Source: Myxococcales bacterium | Lineage (GTDB): Bacteria; Myxococcota_C; UBA6777 | Assembly (NCBI GenBank): GCA_020632975.1 | Contig: JACKEL010000006.1 | Location: 293,786-357,785 of the forward strand | Direction: 5' to 3' | Length of the DNA stretch: 64,000 nucleotides | Shown: piece after piece, positions 9,073 to 19,154 of the stretch | Layout of the letters: each line of letters opens with the position of its first letter | Numbering within the stretch: position 1 is the first letter of the stretch | Notes under the pieces: generated by a model | The model's input: only the letters and a program-made list of their open reading frames with translations | Databases searched by the model: none | Told to the model about the DNA's origin: nothing | Translations under genes and position numbers: made by a program

Positions 9073-10623
9073 TCACGGTACGATCTTCATCGTGGAAACG
9101 AAGCTTCCTGTCTCTGAGAAAAGATGGACAGCGTTGAGCGTCTTGTACTTGCCTCTTGCCAAATAGAAGCAGAGTTCGAGCCTTTGCACACGAACGGGCT
9201 CTTCCAAAGACGAAAAGTTGCTATTCACGCGGAGATAGAGGGCTTGATCGCGGACACGGATATCCATGATCTCAGGGGCGATGACTTTGTAGTAACTCGA
9301 ACCAACGACAGCGTCTCCTCCCCAACTGGCTTTTGGAGTCCGCAAGATCGCCACATAAAGCACAAGCCAAACCAACAAAGCTGCTCCCACGCCAGCCCCC
9401 AAAAACTGACGAATGCCAGGCGCGCCTCCACGACTGCGAGAAGGCGCTGTGAGTTTGGGAGTAGGCTTGTCTTTTTCTTTGTCTTTGCCAGGAAACTTTG
9501 GACGATCATTGGGCTGAACAAGCGGACGCACGGGGCGTTGTGCCGCAGAAGACTCAGAAACAGTAGGAGGTTTGCTGGGTGTTGGTGCAGAAGGCTTGGG
9601 GGGAGGCATCGCAGCAGAGGGAGGAGGAGGCGATGGAGGAGATGGAGCACTGGGGATAGCGCCCATCACGTCGTCAAGTTGGGCATTGTAATCGCGAACG
9701 GAAGCAAGGCGTTCTTCCACCACAGCGTTGGTCAACTTGCTCATCTGAGAAGGAAACTCAAGCGCGAGTCCCTTGCCTTTGGTGAGTTCACGCAGCCAAA
9801 CGAAGTACTCTTCGATCATCTCATGTCGAACCCCGGGAGCCTCTTGAAAGACGTCCCAAAGCTCGGAGAGTCGGTAAGCCCCCACATCCCACATCGACTC
9901 CAACTCATCGTTGAGAAACATCTCTAACTTTTCAGGATCGATGATGTCCTGCATACGGGTTTCTTGGAGGCAGTGGATCAAGATATCCATGGTTTTTTGG
10001 AAGCCAGGCGTTGAGCCTCCGCCCGGTCCTGCGGCACTTTCTTCGACAAGCTCTCCCAAAACAACACGTAAGCTCGGGAAAGGCGGCGACTTGCTCAACT
10101 GCACCAAGATCCCTTTGACAAAAGAAGGACTCGTTTTGGCGGCATTTGCGAGAGGTTCTTCCAATGCAGCGATGTCGAGCGTGCCATTGCGAAACTTCTC
10201 TGCCACCACTTTTTGTATCAAACTCTCCAACGTGTGGGGCGCTAGAGCACTACCAATAGGAGAAGAAAGGATCTTTTCTTTGAGCCAATGCGCTGCGCCT
10301 TGACGCTGATGTTGTTCCACCATCGCTTGGAGATTGCTTGGAACGGGCCAACGCAAATAGAGTTGCCAGATGACAGCGTCGCTCTCTAGGGGTGAGAAAG
10401 CGGAACGCAATTGGACAGGCGAAAGATCCGGATAATACAACAAAAGATAGAGCCAAACAGGCTCCATATTGAGTTGCTCCCCCTGAAAGATATCAGCCTG
10501 ATACTGTTGTAAACATGGAATCATCTTGTCGGGTTCAACGACGATCCCCAACGCTCCACTCTCGCAAACCTCTAAAATAGACCGCCCAATCTCATCCCGC
10601 ATCTGCATATACTGATCGCTCAT
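9073..10623 (-). CDS. Uncharacterised membrane protein with proline-rich linker
   Basis: A 516-residue protein I cannot assign to a family. The start at 10623 (MSDQYMQMRDEIG) has AGGATC upstream. Residues 1 to about 320 are a soluble, alpha-rich, Leu-rich region. A Pro/Ser/Lys-rich linker (about 325-405) follows, then one transmembrane helix (GAGVGAALLVWLVLYVAILR) and a C-terminal domain of about 85 residues with beta character. The layout (cytoplasmic helical part, linker, single helix, small outer domain) resembles a receptor or scaffold. It is convergent with the kinase at 6913 and divergent from the PLP enzyme at 10798. No enzymatic motif is visible. Confidence 0.75.
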   Translation of the reverse strand: MSDQYMQMRDEIGRSILEVCESGALGIVVEPDKMIPCLQQYQADIFQGEQLNMEPVWLYLLLYYPDLSPVQLRSAFSPLESDAVIWQLYLRWPVPSNLQAMVEQHQRQGAAHWLKEKILSSPIGSALAPHTLESLIQKVVAEKFRNGTLDIAALEEPLANAAKTSPSFVKGILVQLSKSPPFPSLRVVLGELVEESAAGPGGGSTPGFQKTMDILIHCLQETRMQDIIDPEKLEMFLNDELESMWDVGAYRLSELWDVFQEAPGVRHEMIEEYFVWLRELTKGKGLALEFPSQMSKLTNAVVEERLASVRDYNAQLDDVMGAIPSAPSPPSPPPPSAAMPPPKPSAPTPSKPPTVSESSAAQRPVRPLVQPNDRPKFPGKDKEKDKPTPKLTAPSRSRGGAPGIRQFLGAGVGAALLVWLVLYVAILRTPKASWGGDAVVGSSYYKVIAPEIMDIRVRDQALYLRVNSNFSSLEEPVRVQRLELCFYLARGKYKTLNAVHLFSETGSFVSTMKIVP

Positions 10624-10797
10624 CCCGCAAGATCCTTTCTGGTCAAAGCTTGCTTGCTCACACTTGCGATGCCGATTATTCGCGTGGTTTGCGACCTTGT
10701 CAAGCAAACCTGCCCTCTCCTACAATGCAAAACGGGCAAAAACCCGCTTCGACAAAGAACCTCTCCTCGTACATTCCTAGAAACAGGAGCCACACCC

Positions 10798-11844
10798 ATG
10801 CACGCGATCTTTCCCTACCAAGCCCCACAATGGTCCCAGCATCTGCTTGCTCGGCCCTCCTCTCGCATCGCGCTTGCTCAACTCCCGACCCCTTTGCAAC
10901 CTTGGGCACCGCCAGACATCCCCGATACATGGGAGTGTTGGATCAAAAGAGATGACCTCACAGGCGCCACCCTGAGCGGGAACAAAGTACGAAAACTTGA
11001 GTTTTTGCTCGCAGAAGCGATCTCTCAAGGATGCGATATCGTCCTCACTTGCGGTGGTTTGCAATCCAATCACTGCCGCGCGACAGCTGTAGCGGCCCGT
11101 CAGACGGGCTTAGAAAGCATCCTTTTCTTGCGTACCCCCACACCCGAATCCCCGCTCTCTTTGACAGGAAACCTCTTGATGGATCGCGTCGTGGGTGCAC
11201 AAATCCAACGCATCACCCCTGAACAATATCGCCAACGCACCGCGCTAATGGAAGAAAAGGCACAGCAACTCCGTGCCCAAGGACGTCGCCCTTACATCGT
11301 CCCCGAAGGTGGCTCCAATGCGCTCGGTAGTTGGGGCTATATCGAAGCCATCCGCGAACTTTCTGTGCAACTGGCCCAACTCGGCCAACCCATCGATGAT
11401 ATCGTTTTTGCTTGTGGAAGTGGCGGAACTGCCGCAGGGATCGCGGCTGGCCTCGCACTCGCCAAACTACCCATCCGTGCCCATGCCATCAATGTTTGTG
11501 ACGATGCCGCTTATTTTTATGCCCATATCAATACCATCCTCCAAACATGGGGCATCTCTTCACCCGCAGAAGACATCCTCGATATCATCGACGGATACAT
11601 GGGGCTCGGATACGCCCTCTCTCGCGAAGAAGAACTCCAACTCCTTTGTCAAACGGCTGCAAATACAGGGATCTTTTTGGACCCTGTGTACAGTGGAAAA
11701 GCCCTTTATGGCTTGACCCAAGCGCTACAAAAAACCCCTGAGCGCTTCCAAGGCAAACGCATCCTCTTTTGGCATACAGGCGGACTCTTCGGACTTTACG
11801 ACAAAGCTGATCAACTCGAGTCAGTCCTACAACCCACCCCATAG
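10798..11844 (+). CDS. PLP-dependent D-cysteine desulfhydrase / ACC-deaminase family enzyme
   Basis: A 348-residue fold-type II PLP enzyme. The start at 10798 (MHAIFPYQAP) is preceded by ACAGGAG; the frame extends to 10654 but that part has no family-like sequence. Residues WIKRDDLTGATLSGNKVRKL carry the probable Schiff-base Lys63, followed by GGLQSNHCRATA, VPEGGSNALGSWGY and FACGSGGTAAGI for phosphate binding. C-terminal YSGKALYGL and ILFWHTGG fit the family. Members break D-cysteine to pyruvate, H2S and ammonia, or open 1-aminocyclopropane-1-carboxylate; sequence alone does not separate these, and desulfhydrase is the commoner activity. It stands as a single gene. Confidence 0.88.
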   Translation: MHAIFPYQAPQWSQHLLARPSSRIALAQLPTPLQPWAPPDIPDTWECWIKRDDLTGATLSGNKVRKLEFLLAEAISQGCDIVLTCGGLQSNHCRATAVAARQTGLESILFLRTPTPESPLSLTGNLLMDRVVGAQIQRITPEQYRQRTALMEEKAQQLRAQGRRPYIVPEGGSNALGSWGYIEAIRELSVQLAQLGQPIDDIVFACGSGGTAAGIAAGLALAKLPIRAHAINVCDDAAYFYAHINTILQTWGISSPAEDILDIIDGYMGLGYALSREEELQLLCQTAANTGIFLDPVYSGKALYGLTQALQKTPERFQGKRILFWHTGGLFGLYDKADQLESVLQPTP

Positions 11845-11930
11845 TCCCCACAAGGCCCATCTCACGAAAAAACCCCGCTTTTACAAGACAAGAGCTTCAA
11901 CACCTCCCCAAAAACCAGAAACACCCGATG

Positions 11931-13994
11931 CTAACGAGGCGCCACAGGGATCTCAGCTCCTGTTTCTGCGATCTTGAGCCGCAACAACAGCTCTTGTCCC
12001 AAAGGCCCCAATCTCGTCAAAGAGTGTGCAGCATACCTCGCGACATCCGCCTTTTTAGAGATCTTCGCACTTCGATACAGACCCAACAAGGGCTTCGGCC
12101 AGTTGGGATTCCACTTGCTCGCCTTGCCAAAAGCTTCCAAGGCTTTTTGGGGATGACCCGCCAACAGTTCAAGAAGCCCCAAGGTACAACGTAAACCCGG
12201 GTGCCAAGGACTACGCTTCGACAAAAGACGAAGCTTTTCTAAGTATCTTTCCCCTCGTGCTTTTTGGCTTGGAGAAAAAGAGAGGCGCGCTGAAAAAGCG
12301 CTGAGACCTTGTTTCGACAACCAAAGGTCACTCTCCAACCAGCCCGCAAGCTCCGCGCCTTCGACCTGTTTTCGCAGTGCTTTCAGATCCAAGAGAAGCT
12401 TTTCTTTGTCTTTGTTGAGGATCAGATCTGTATCATAGAAGTTTCGCAAGACTTGGTAGCCCATCTTGGCGAATGCATCGAGCTTTTCGGTCCTTTTAAC
12501 GTACAAAGCCCAACGCACGCTCCCATACAACAAACGCCACGTTGAAGAGTTTGCAAGATGCGCAGCCAAGGGAGAAATCACTGGGTAATACAGATCCAAC
12601 ATCACCATATTGCAGCGATATCGACCGCAATAAGACTCCCATGCTTCAGGAGAAAGTAGCGCTTTTTTGTACTCCTGCGACCATGCCCAAAAGCCCGGTG
12701 TCAGAGGATTTGCATCGTATGCAACCTTGACATGACGATGAGAACGAAAAGCGATGTAGCCTGTAGTGTTCAAGTTCACAAACATACGGATCTGTGTCTT
12801 GGGCGCTTTTTCCAAGAGCCCCATGGCTTCGAAGGGAACTTCGCCTTTCAAAGCACCAAGAGATGGCGTCATCCCTTGGCTCAAAGACTGCCACCCCAAA
12901 GGTATCACAAGCAACGCCAAAGCAAGGGACACAAGCCCGCGCAGTCGCGGCTTTTCAATCGCAGAAAGTTGGCTTGCCACCAAAGGTCCCAAAAGCAGGA
13001 AAGCCACCCCAACAAAGCGAAGATTGGAAAGCACCAACAAAGCAACCACGCCTGCCCACAACAACCACTGGGTCCGTTTTTTTGCGCCAGGCAAAAACCA
13101 CGTCACCGCCCACAAGAAAAAGAATCCCACAGCAAACAGCGCATACGGACTTTGGAACGTGAAAGCCTCCCACTCAGGGGCCACAACGACATCTGGACGA
13201 CTGGATATCTCGCGCTGAAACGTCCAGATCACTTGCCATAAGCGCCATCCATAGGGGTTGATGCACACCACAAAAGGCAAAAGCAACAAGGCCCCCCACC
13301 ATGCCCTCCACTTTGCGATATGCTCGGCCAGTTCGGGGTCACGCTTGCGAAACCACATGGGCGCCAAGATCGCCCATACACCGATCGTTCCAAGCAAAGC
13401 CCCACCCATCGTAAAAGTGCCATGGATGTTCGCCCAGAACATAAACATCACGACAACAAGCACCAACTTCCACAACTTCGGCGGATCGAGCACAAGCCAA
13501 AACAAAAGAAGCAGAAAGACATAGCCCACCACATGGGGACGGATACTCATACGAATCACCAAAACAGAGTAAGCCCCCAAACCGAAGACCCAAAAGGTGA
13601 CCCAGCGACTCGCCCCCATCTTTCGAGCGATCAGAAAAAACATCCCACACAACAAAAACACCCAAAAAGCGCGCAAAGCCACGGTGCCTTGGTGCCCAAA
13701 GAGATCGAACCACCCACGCAGCAACAAACCAAACAACCACTCTTTGTCTAAAAAGACGCTGCCTTCGGGGGTTGTGAACACAAATGGATTGACCCCACCC
13801 AACGAATGAAGTCCGAGCTCGCGCAGACGATCGCCTTTGGCCAAAAAGAACCAATAATCCATGGTCATGGGAGACCCAAAAGCATGGGGCAAAAGCGGTA
13901 TAAACGCCAAGCAAACCAAAAGACCCCAAGCCCACCAAGGCTCCTGTGGAGAAGCAGCGACAACGCTTTCTCCCAAAGAGTCTTTCGTTCCCAT
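11931..13994 (-). CDS. Polytopic membrane protein, GT-C glycosyltransferase-like, with helical C-terminal domain
   Basis: A 687-residue protein with about ten or more membrane spans in residues 20-410 and a soluble helical tail (about 440-687) that looks TPR-like (PGLRCTLGLLELLAGHPQKALEAF). Start 13994 (MGTKDSLGE) has AGGGAGG 7 bases upstream. It begins 10 bases after the stop of the GT2 gene at 14005, so the two are one operon. The first loop after helix 1 holds acidic residues (MTMDYWFFLAKGDRLRE), as in GT-C enzymes that use lipid-linked sugars. With a dolichyl-phosphate-sugar-synthase-like neighbour, a role in lipid-linked glycan transfer is a reasonable inference, but no GT-C family is firmly recognised. 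Confidence 0.7.
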   Translation of the reverse strand: MGTKDSLGESVVAASPQEPWWAWGLLVCLAFIPLLPHAFGSPMTMDYWFFLAKGDRLRELGLHSLGGVNPFVFTTPEGSVFLDKEWLFGLLLRGWFDLFGHQGTVALRAFWVFLLCGMFFLIARKMGASRWVTFWVFGLGAYSVLVIRMSIRPHVVGYVFLLLLFWLVLDPPKLWKLVLVVVMFMFWANIHGTFTMGGALLGTIGVWAILAPMWFRKRDPELAEHIAKWRAWWGALLLLPFVVCINPYGWRLWQVIWTFQREISSRPDVVVAPEWEAFTFQSPYALFAVGFFFLWAVTWFLPGAKKRTQWLLWAGVVALLVLSNLRFVGVAFLLLGPLVASQLSAIEKPRLRGLVSLALALLVIPLGWQSLSQGMTPSLGALKGEVPFEAMGLLEKAPKTQIRMFVNLNTTGYIAFRSHRHVKVAYDANPLTPGFWAWSQEYKKALLSPEAWESYCGRYRCNMVMLDLYYPVISPLAAHLANSSTWRLLYGSVRWALYVKRTEKLDAFAKMGYQVLRNFYDTDLILNKDKEKLLLDLKALRKQVEGAELAGWLESDLWLSKQGLSAFSARLSFSPSQKARGERYLEKLRLLSKRSPWHPGLRCTLGLLELLAGHPQKALEAFGKASKWNPNWPKPLLGLYRSAKISKKADVARYAAHSLTRLGPLGQELLLRLKIAETGAEIPVAPR

Positions 13995-14004
13995 ATAAGC
14001 CTCC

Positions 14005-14820
14005 CTACTTCCTTGCTTTGTTTGTCTTTTCAAAAAGATGTGGGGCGATCTCTGCAAGAGGAGCATTCAAGCGCCGCAGATAATCCAACCGTATCGTCAC
14101 AAGATCGCGCTGCACAAGAAAAAAGTCCCGTCCCTTCAGCTTCGAACCATGAACATCCTCCCAAGAAGAAAGAGGATGTTCCACAACGATCTCTTCGAGG
14201 GAAGGCAGGCCCAAGCGAACACCCAAGACCTTTCGACGCAACAACAACTCGACGTCAAAGATCCACTTCGACGAAAACGGCGCATGGTACAGATCCCGCA
14301 ACCATGGCGTCACCCGAAACAACTTGGCACCACACTGTGTATCGTAGACAGAAAGATCCAAGAGGAAAGAAGCCACCATCGCAAAGCAACGACCGAGATA
14401 ATGACGCATCGCCTTGCGACGGATATCTTTCCCTAACATCAAGGCTCTTGCGGCAGTCACGATCTCATACGTCTCTGAAGTGCCCATCAAGTCGTAAAGA
14501 TCGAAGATCGAGGCCAAAGGCGTCGCAAGATCTGCGTCCCAAAACCCTACAACTTCGGGTGAATATGTTAAGGCATGCAAGATACCTTGGCGAACAGCCC
14601 CCGCTTTCCCTTGGTTTTTTTCGAGATCCAAGACCGCGCATCGACCCCTTGGCGTGGTGTCCTCGATCTCCCGTAGAAGACGTATCGTATCGTCGCGGCT
14701 TCCATCGTTGACGAACAACAAAGATGCTTTGTTTTGGCTTTCCAGAAAGTCCTGAAAAGCCTCTACATTCAGTCGCTTTTCCTCGTTATAACAAGGAACA
14801 ACCACAATGATGGGACCCAT
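14005..14820 (-). CDS. Glycosyltransferase family 2, polyprenyl-phosphate sugar synthase-like
   Basis: A 271-residue GT2 enzyme. Start 14820 (MGPIIVVVPCYNEEKRL) follows GGAGGATAATC; the frame runs further upstream without support. Motifs in order: VVVPCYNEE, LLFVNDGSRDDT, NQGKAGAVRQG, the metal-binding GFWDADLATP (DxD-like), and VYDTQCGAKLFR. This set matches dolichyl-phosphate glucose/mannose synthases, which load a sugar onto a polyprenyl phosphate at the cytoplasmic face. It lacks the two C-terminal membrane helices of some relatives. It is followed 10 bases later by a polytopic membrane protein, the likely user of the lipid-linked sugar. Confidence 0.88.
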   Translation of the reverse strand: MGPIIVVVPCYNEEKRLNVEAFQDFLESQNKASLLFVNDGSRDDTIRLLREIEDTTPRGRCAVLDLEKNQGKAGAVRQGILHALTYSPEVVGFWDADLATPLASIFDLYDLMGTSETYEIVTAARALMLGKDIRRKAMRHYLGRCFAMVASFLLDLSVYDTQCGAKLFRVTPWLRDLYHAPFSSKWIFDVELLLRRKVLGVRLGLPSLEEIVVEHPLSSWEDVHGSKLKGRDFFLVQRDLVTIRLDYLRRLNAPLAEIAPHLFEKTNKARK

Positions 14821-14995
14821 GTTGATTATCCTCCAATGTTTCCTTGTTATAGCAGCGCAACTGCACAAACAAAAGAACACAGAAGCCGTCAAGGGCGCCA
14901 AAGCAAGCTAAAATGTGTTTTGGGCAAGAGAAAAGCAAAGAGAAGAAAGGATGCGAGAAGGAACGAAAGAGCGGGTGGAAGGAAAGAAAGCAGGA

Positions 14996-17900
14996 TTACT
15001 TACAGAAACCGCTTTGACAGGTCCAGCTAGCGCTTGCATCAAACCCTGTACAGTCGCTGTTTTTGGTACACGCAGGGCGACAAACGTTCCCACCTGCTGT
15101 ATCGCACTTCTCTGTGTTGGCAAAGATCAGCTTGGTGCAATCAACAGCAAAAGCACCTGTACAACTGGGGTTACGGATCTCCAGTTGAAGTGGTGTGGTC
15201 TTTTCAAGTTGCGTACAAGCGGGTGGGTCAAGGCAGCGTTGAACAAACACATCAACCGTTTTGGCAAAGCGATAAGCGCTCAAATCCACAGTGGCTTCGA
15301 TCGTGGTCGCAGAAGTCACGCGACCAGGAAGCGTCGTGTTGTTGTTGAAGATCACAAAGTCACCCGTAATGAAGTTGGCTCCTGTGATCTGGAGGATTTG
15401 CGTGGAGTTTCCACGGAATGCAAACGGCGGCGAAAGCGCATACGCTGTCGGCGGAGGAGGCGGATTGATGGTGAAGATCAGCGGATTGCTTGTCTCACCC
15501 GTGGGGTTGCGGATCTGGAAGGTATACTTGCCAGGAGGCAACCCAACGATATCGAAGTCGCCACGGATGTAAGTGGTACCTGTGTATGCAGGTGTAAAGC
15601 GGCTTGAGATATCGACACCTTTGGGATCTTTGATGATCACGATAGATGGCGGGGTCGCGCTAAGAAGCGTGCCGTACACATACAAAGAGGTGACCTTGCT
15701 GACCGAGCCCGCAACCACGTTGGAGGGTCGCAGATAATCCGCTGTGGGTGGGGGGATGGGCTCAAGAACGATCGGATACTTGTTACTCGAACGAGAACCA
15801 TTGCGAACTTCAACAGCGTAAGTCCCTGCCGCAAGCTGCGTCGCATCAAAACCGATCAGGCGCAGTTCGCTGGTGGTGACGTACTGTGTGGCGCTTGCTT
15901 TGCCGTTGACGAAGAGCACAGAGGTCAACACGAAGTTGGAGCCTTTGATAATCAAGTCAGGCAACACACGACCACGTTGTTGAACGTTCTTTTCGATCTT
16001 CGTAATCAAAGGAACGAAGGACGAAACCACAGAGAACTTCAAAACAGGCGTTTCTTCACTGTTGCTATTGACGATCTTGATATCGATGTCGCCAAGGGGC
16101 TTTCCAGTGAAGTCATACAGATTCTTGGTCTTGATCTCTTCTTTCGACACAAAGGTCGAATCGACTTTCACGCCATCAATATAGAGCGAGTGGTTTGCAG
16201 TGAAGTCACGACCTTTGAACACCAAGTCAAGCTTGTCTCCCACCTTCGCATAAGGCGGTTCCACCGAGAAGATCGCAGGTTTGGGAGGATTACCTACGAT
16301 GAAAGAGATCGCATCACTGCGAGTATCACAAGCATTTGCGACCCACATCGAGTAGGTACCTGCTTTGAAGCCCGCGAGGTCAATCTCTGCGGTGAGATCG
16401 TAGCAATAGGGATCATAAAGGGTGCCTGTGTAAGGATCACATGCCGTTGCCATCAACTTACCATCGACATAGACCGCCGCGGCAGTTGTAAAGCTGCGTG
16501 AGGGTGTGCTTGCAGGGTAAACTTCGACAGTGACGAGCGTATCCGCACGGCCTGTTGCTGGACGGATGTAATTGATCACTGGTTTGACGATGGTATCGCT
16601 AACGTTAAAGTCGGCCTTACCAGACTTTGCGTTGGGTCCGTTGTGGACATAGAGATCAAACTTGCCTTTGGCAAGGTCACCTTTTTTCACCGTAAAGCAG
16701 AGTTTTCGGTCACTTTCGAGCTTGGCAGGGTTGGTGGGATCGCTTTGCTTGTAAGTCTTTGCACCCACCGTGATGTAAGAACTTGCCGTAAAGTTGATCC
16801 CATTGATACAGACATACTGATCACATGTCGTACTCGCACCAGACGGTGTGACCGAAGAAACCGAAGGTTGACGGTAAGTAATCGTGACCTTAAAGGCAGG
16901 AGATGCCTTGCCATTGTCATTGATCACCACAGCATCCAAGTCTCCTTGCGTCCACTTCGATTCATCTGTGAGATCCAAGTCCAAAGTCATCGCCGCGTCG
17001 CTGTATTCCCAAATGAGTTTCCCATAAGGACCACCAGCTTGCGTAATCTCGATATTGCCGATCTTCAGCTTGGTTCCAGCATTTGCACCACTAGCTTGCT
17101 CAAAGTTACCCCCAAAGACGCGGGCTCCTTCGAGTTTTTCACCCAGATACCAGATAAAGGGCAGGATACGGTCGAGTTTTGGGGGAGAGTTTGCGCCAGT
17201 GAAACTAAAGGGCAAACGATCATCCGACTGTTGGCCATCAGGGTTTTTGACGAAAACTTTGTAGTCACCAAAGGGAAACTTTGTTTCATCCGACAGGTCC
17301 AACCTGGGATCCGCTTGAACGTTGGTACGTCCAACTCGTTTGGTTGGGATGGGAACAGTCGTTCCATCAGGAAGCTCTAGGTAAATCGTCGCACCAACCT
17401 CAAAACTCTTACCATAGACATTGAACTCGACAGGATTGCGGTCACGGATCGAGATGGGAACCACAACTTCTACGCTGGGTTTTGGTGGACGAGGACCAAT
17501 CTTCAACGAAAAGTCCGCAGAGGACTTGTTTACCGTTGTGTTACGTACCTTTATGATACCTTCGCCTTGCCCATCACCTGCGAAGTCGATGGTAAACTCC
17601 AGCTCTGTATCGCTGATCACTGTGGCAGGTGGGTCAACGGGCTTGAAGTTATACGTCACTTCGACTTGGCCAGCGATGAAATATTGGCCTTTCATACGGA
17701 AGGTCATCTTCGCATTTTCAAAGCCTTGTGGCGGATTCAACGACGTAATGACAGGTGCGGGAACTTCTTTCACCTTGAAAGGGATCGCAGGCTTCGAGAA
17801 GCGGTTGTTGGGGTTCTTGATATAAAGCTCTTTGTCCCCTGCAGTTTGAGAGCTCAGATTGATCGTTGCTTTCAACTCCGTCGCGCTGACAAACTGTGTG

Positions 17901-18790
17901 GGGAAGTATTGGTTTTGCAAGCGAACTTCTGCGCCTTCGACAAAGTCGCTCCCTTTGAGAACGACTTCGACACGCGAGCCAGAGAAACCTTCAGCAGGAG
18001 AGACACTGCTCAAGGCGGGTGTCTTGTCCGCACCTTCTTGTACGTTGATGGTCAAGGTATCGGGATCAGACTCAAGGCCCCGTCGATCCGTGACAATCAA
18101 CTCAAGAATATAACGACCTTCTTTGTCTGGCGTAAAAGAAGCTTTGACTTCTCTTTCTTGTTCGATCTGCGCGGAAGAATTGGGAGGACGGCTCGAAACG
18201 CGCCATAGATAAGTAATCGCGTCTCCATCTGCATCAGAACTTCCCGAACCATCGAGATCAACCTTCTGTCCAGGTGGCACCAAGACGTCGTCACCAGCCT
18301 TTGCAACGGGCTTCGCGTTGGGTCCATCTTGGACAGTGATCTTGACCTCTCGTGGCTCAGAAGTATTTTTATCATCTGAAACAACGAGTTGGATCGTATA
18401 TTCACCTGCAAGGTCAGGCGTAAATGTTGTCTGGCGTGCTGTATTGTCCCCGATAGCGGCCTTGCTCCCGTCAGGGATGGCAGCCAGCGTCCACTTGTAG
18501 GTCAACAAGTCACCTTCAGGGTCCGAACTACGGCGTCCATCGAGATCAACGGGTTCACCTGTGTTGGGCACCGTCGGAGAGTACAAGATCACTGCGGTGG
18601 GCGCTTTGTTGGGGGGAAGTGGCTTACTACAAACACGCGCGCGACAAACCAATTCAGCGTTGGATTGGCTACAGTCCGCAGCGACAGAACAAGGCTCCCC
18701 AAGCTCACCGAGCCTGGAACCACAAGAGGTCAGGGCCAAAGTCAATAAGCACAGCCAAAGGAGCTGTGCGAGCCCTTGGTATCTTCGCAT
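14996..18790 (-). CDS. Large PKD/IPT-TIG repeat lipoprotein
   Basis: A 1264-residue exported lipoprotein. Start 18790 (MRRYQGLAQLL) has GGGAGG just upstream. A signal peptide ends in the lipobox LTSC (Cys about 23), followed by a Cys-rich bit (CSVAADCSQSN). Two PKD-like domains follow (about 45-225; VDLDGRRSSDPEGDLLTYKW and VDLDGSGSSDADGDAITYLW). Then come about eleven IPT/TIG-like immunoglobulin repeats (about 230-1205), each opening with a strand like P.I..L.P..G. A short Cys-rich C-terminus holds eight Cys (CTKNSDCTGF.. CQSGFC). Such proteins are surface or periplasmic binding/adhesion scaffolds. It is probably monocistronic; no enzymatic motif is visible. Confidence 0.88.
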   Translation of the reverse strand: MRRYQGLAQLLWLCLLTLALTSCGSRLGELGEPCSVAADCSQSNAELVCRARVCSKPLPPNKAPTAVILYSPTVPNTGEPVDLDGRRSSDPEGDLLTYKWTLAAIPDGSKAAIGDNTARQTTFTPDLAGEYTIQLVVSDDKNTSEPREVKITVQDGPNAKPVAKAGDDVLVPPGQKVDLDGSGSSDADGDAITYLWRVSSRPPNSSAQIEQEREVKASFTPDKEGRYILELIVTDRRGLESDPDTLTINVQEGADKTPALSSVSPAEGFSGSRVEVVLKGSDFVEGAEVRLQNQYFPTQFVSATELKATINLSSQTAGDKELYIKNPNNRFSKPAIPFKVKEVPAPVITSLNPPQGFENAKMTFRMKGQYFIAGQVEVTYNFKPVDPPATVISDTELEFTIDFAGDGQGEGIIKVRNTTVNKSSADFSLKIGPRPPKPSVEVVVPISIRDRNPVEFNVYGKSFEVGATIYLELPDGTTVPIPTKRVGRTNVQADPRLDLSDETKFPFGDYKVFVKNPDGQQSDDRLPFSFTGANSPPKLDRILPFIWYLGEKLEGARVFGGNFEQASGANAGTKLKIGNIEITQAGGPYGKLIWEYSDAAMTLDLDLTDESKWTQGDLDAVVINDNGKASPAFKVTITYRQPSVSSVTPSGASTTCDQYVCINGINFTASSYITVGAKTYKQSDPTNPAKLESDRKLCFTVKKGDLAKGKFDLYVHNGPNAKSGKADFNVSDTIVKPVINYIRPATGRADTLVTVEVYPASTPSRSFTTAAAVYVDGKLMATACDPYTGTLYDPYCYDLTAEIDLAGFKAGTYSMWVANACDTRSDAISFIVGNPPKPAIFSVEPPYAKVGDKLDLVFKGRDFTANHSLYIDGVKVDSTFVSKEEIKTKNLYDFTGKPLGDIDIKIVNSNSEETPVLKFSVVSSFVPLITKIEKNVQQRGRVLPDLIIKGSNFVLTSVLFVNGKASATQYVTTSELRLIGFDATQLAAGTYAVEVRNGSRSSNKYPIVLEPIPPPTADYLRPSNVVAGSVSKVTSLYVYGTLLSATPPSIVIIKDPKGVDISSRFTPAYTGTTYIRGDFDIVGLPPGKYTFQIRNPTGETSNPLIFTINPPPPPTAYALSPPFAFRGNSTQILQITGANFITGDFVIFNNNTTLPGRVTSATTIEATVDLSAYRFAKTVDVFVQRCLDPPACTQLEKTTPLQLEIRNPSCTGAFAVDCTKLIFANTEKCDTAGGNVCRPACTKNSDCTGFDASASWTCQSGFCK

Positions 18791-19154
18791 GATGCCTCCC
18801 GAAATAGAGAACAATGGTAGGGGTTTCGAAATCATCCTTTATCAATACACCTTATCGGGCATATCGCTTGTTTCAGCACGCTTGCCCAACACTTCATAGT
18901 AAATACCCCCCTCAGATTTGAGGAGCACTATAACATTTCAAAAAAATTTTCCAAGCATTCACCTTGGCCACACAAGGCTGTAACACCTGTACTCCTCGCA
19001 ACATCAGTTTTCACCCAAGCCCAAAAAAGCTCTGGTCTCGGGTATGACTCTTTTGATAGACTCCGCCCATGAAAAATCGTCTCATGAATCTCACGAAACG
19101 CCTCTCTTTGGTATCGCAAAGAGGGCGTAAAAGGCTTTCGCGAGGGAGAAAAAG
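18791..19154. other. Intergenic region upstream of the BMP-family gene, with a small leader hairpin
   Basis: This is the 364-base gap between the divergent lipoprotein gene and the ABC binding-protein gene, so it should hold both promoters. A 7-bp stem (CTCTTTG 19104-19110 / CAAAGAG 19117-19123) with a 6-base loop lies about 30 bases before the GTG start at 19155. A short frame starting at 19069 has no ribosome site and overlaps the next gene, so it is not called. No riboswitch class was recognised. Confidence 0.45.
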
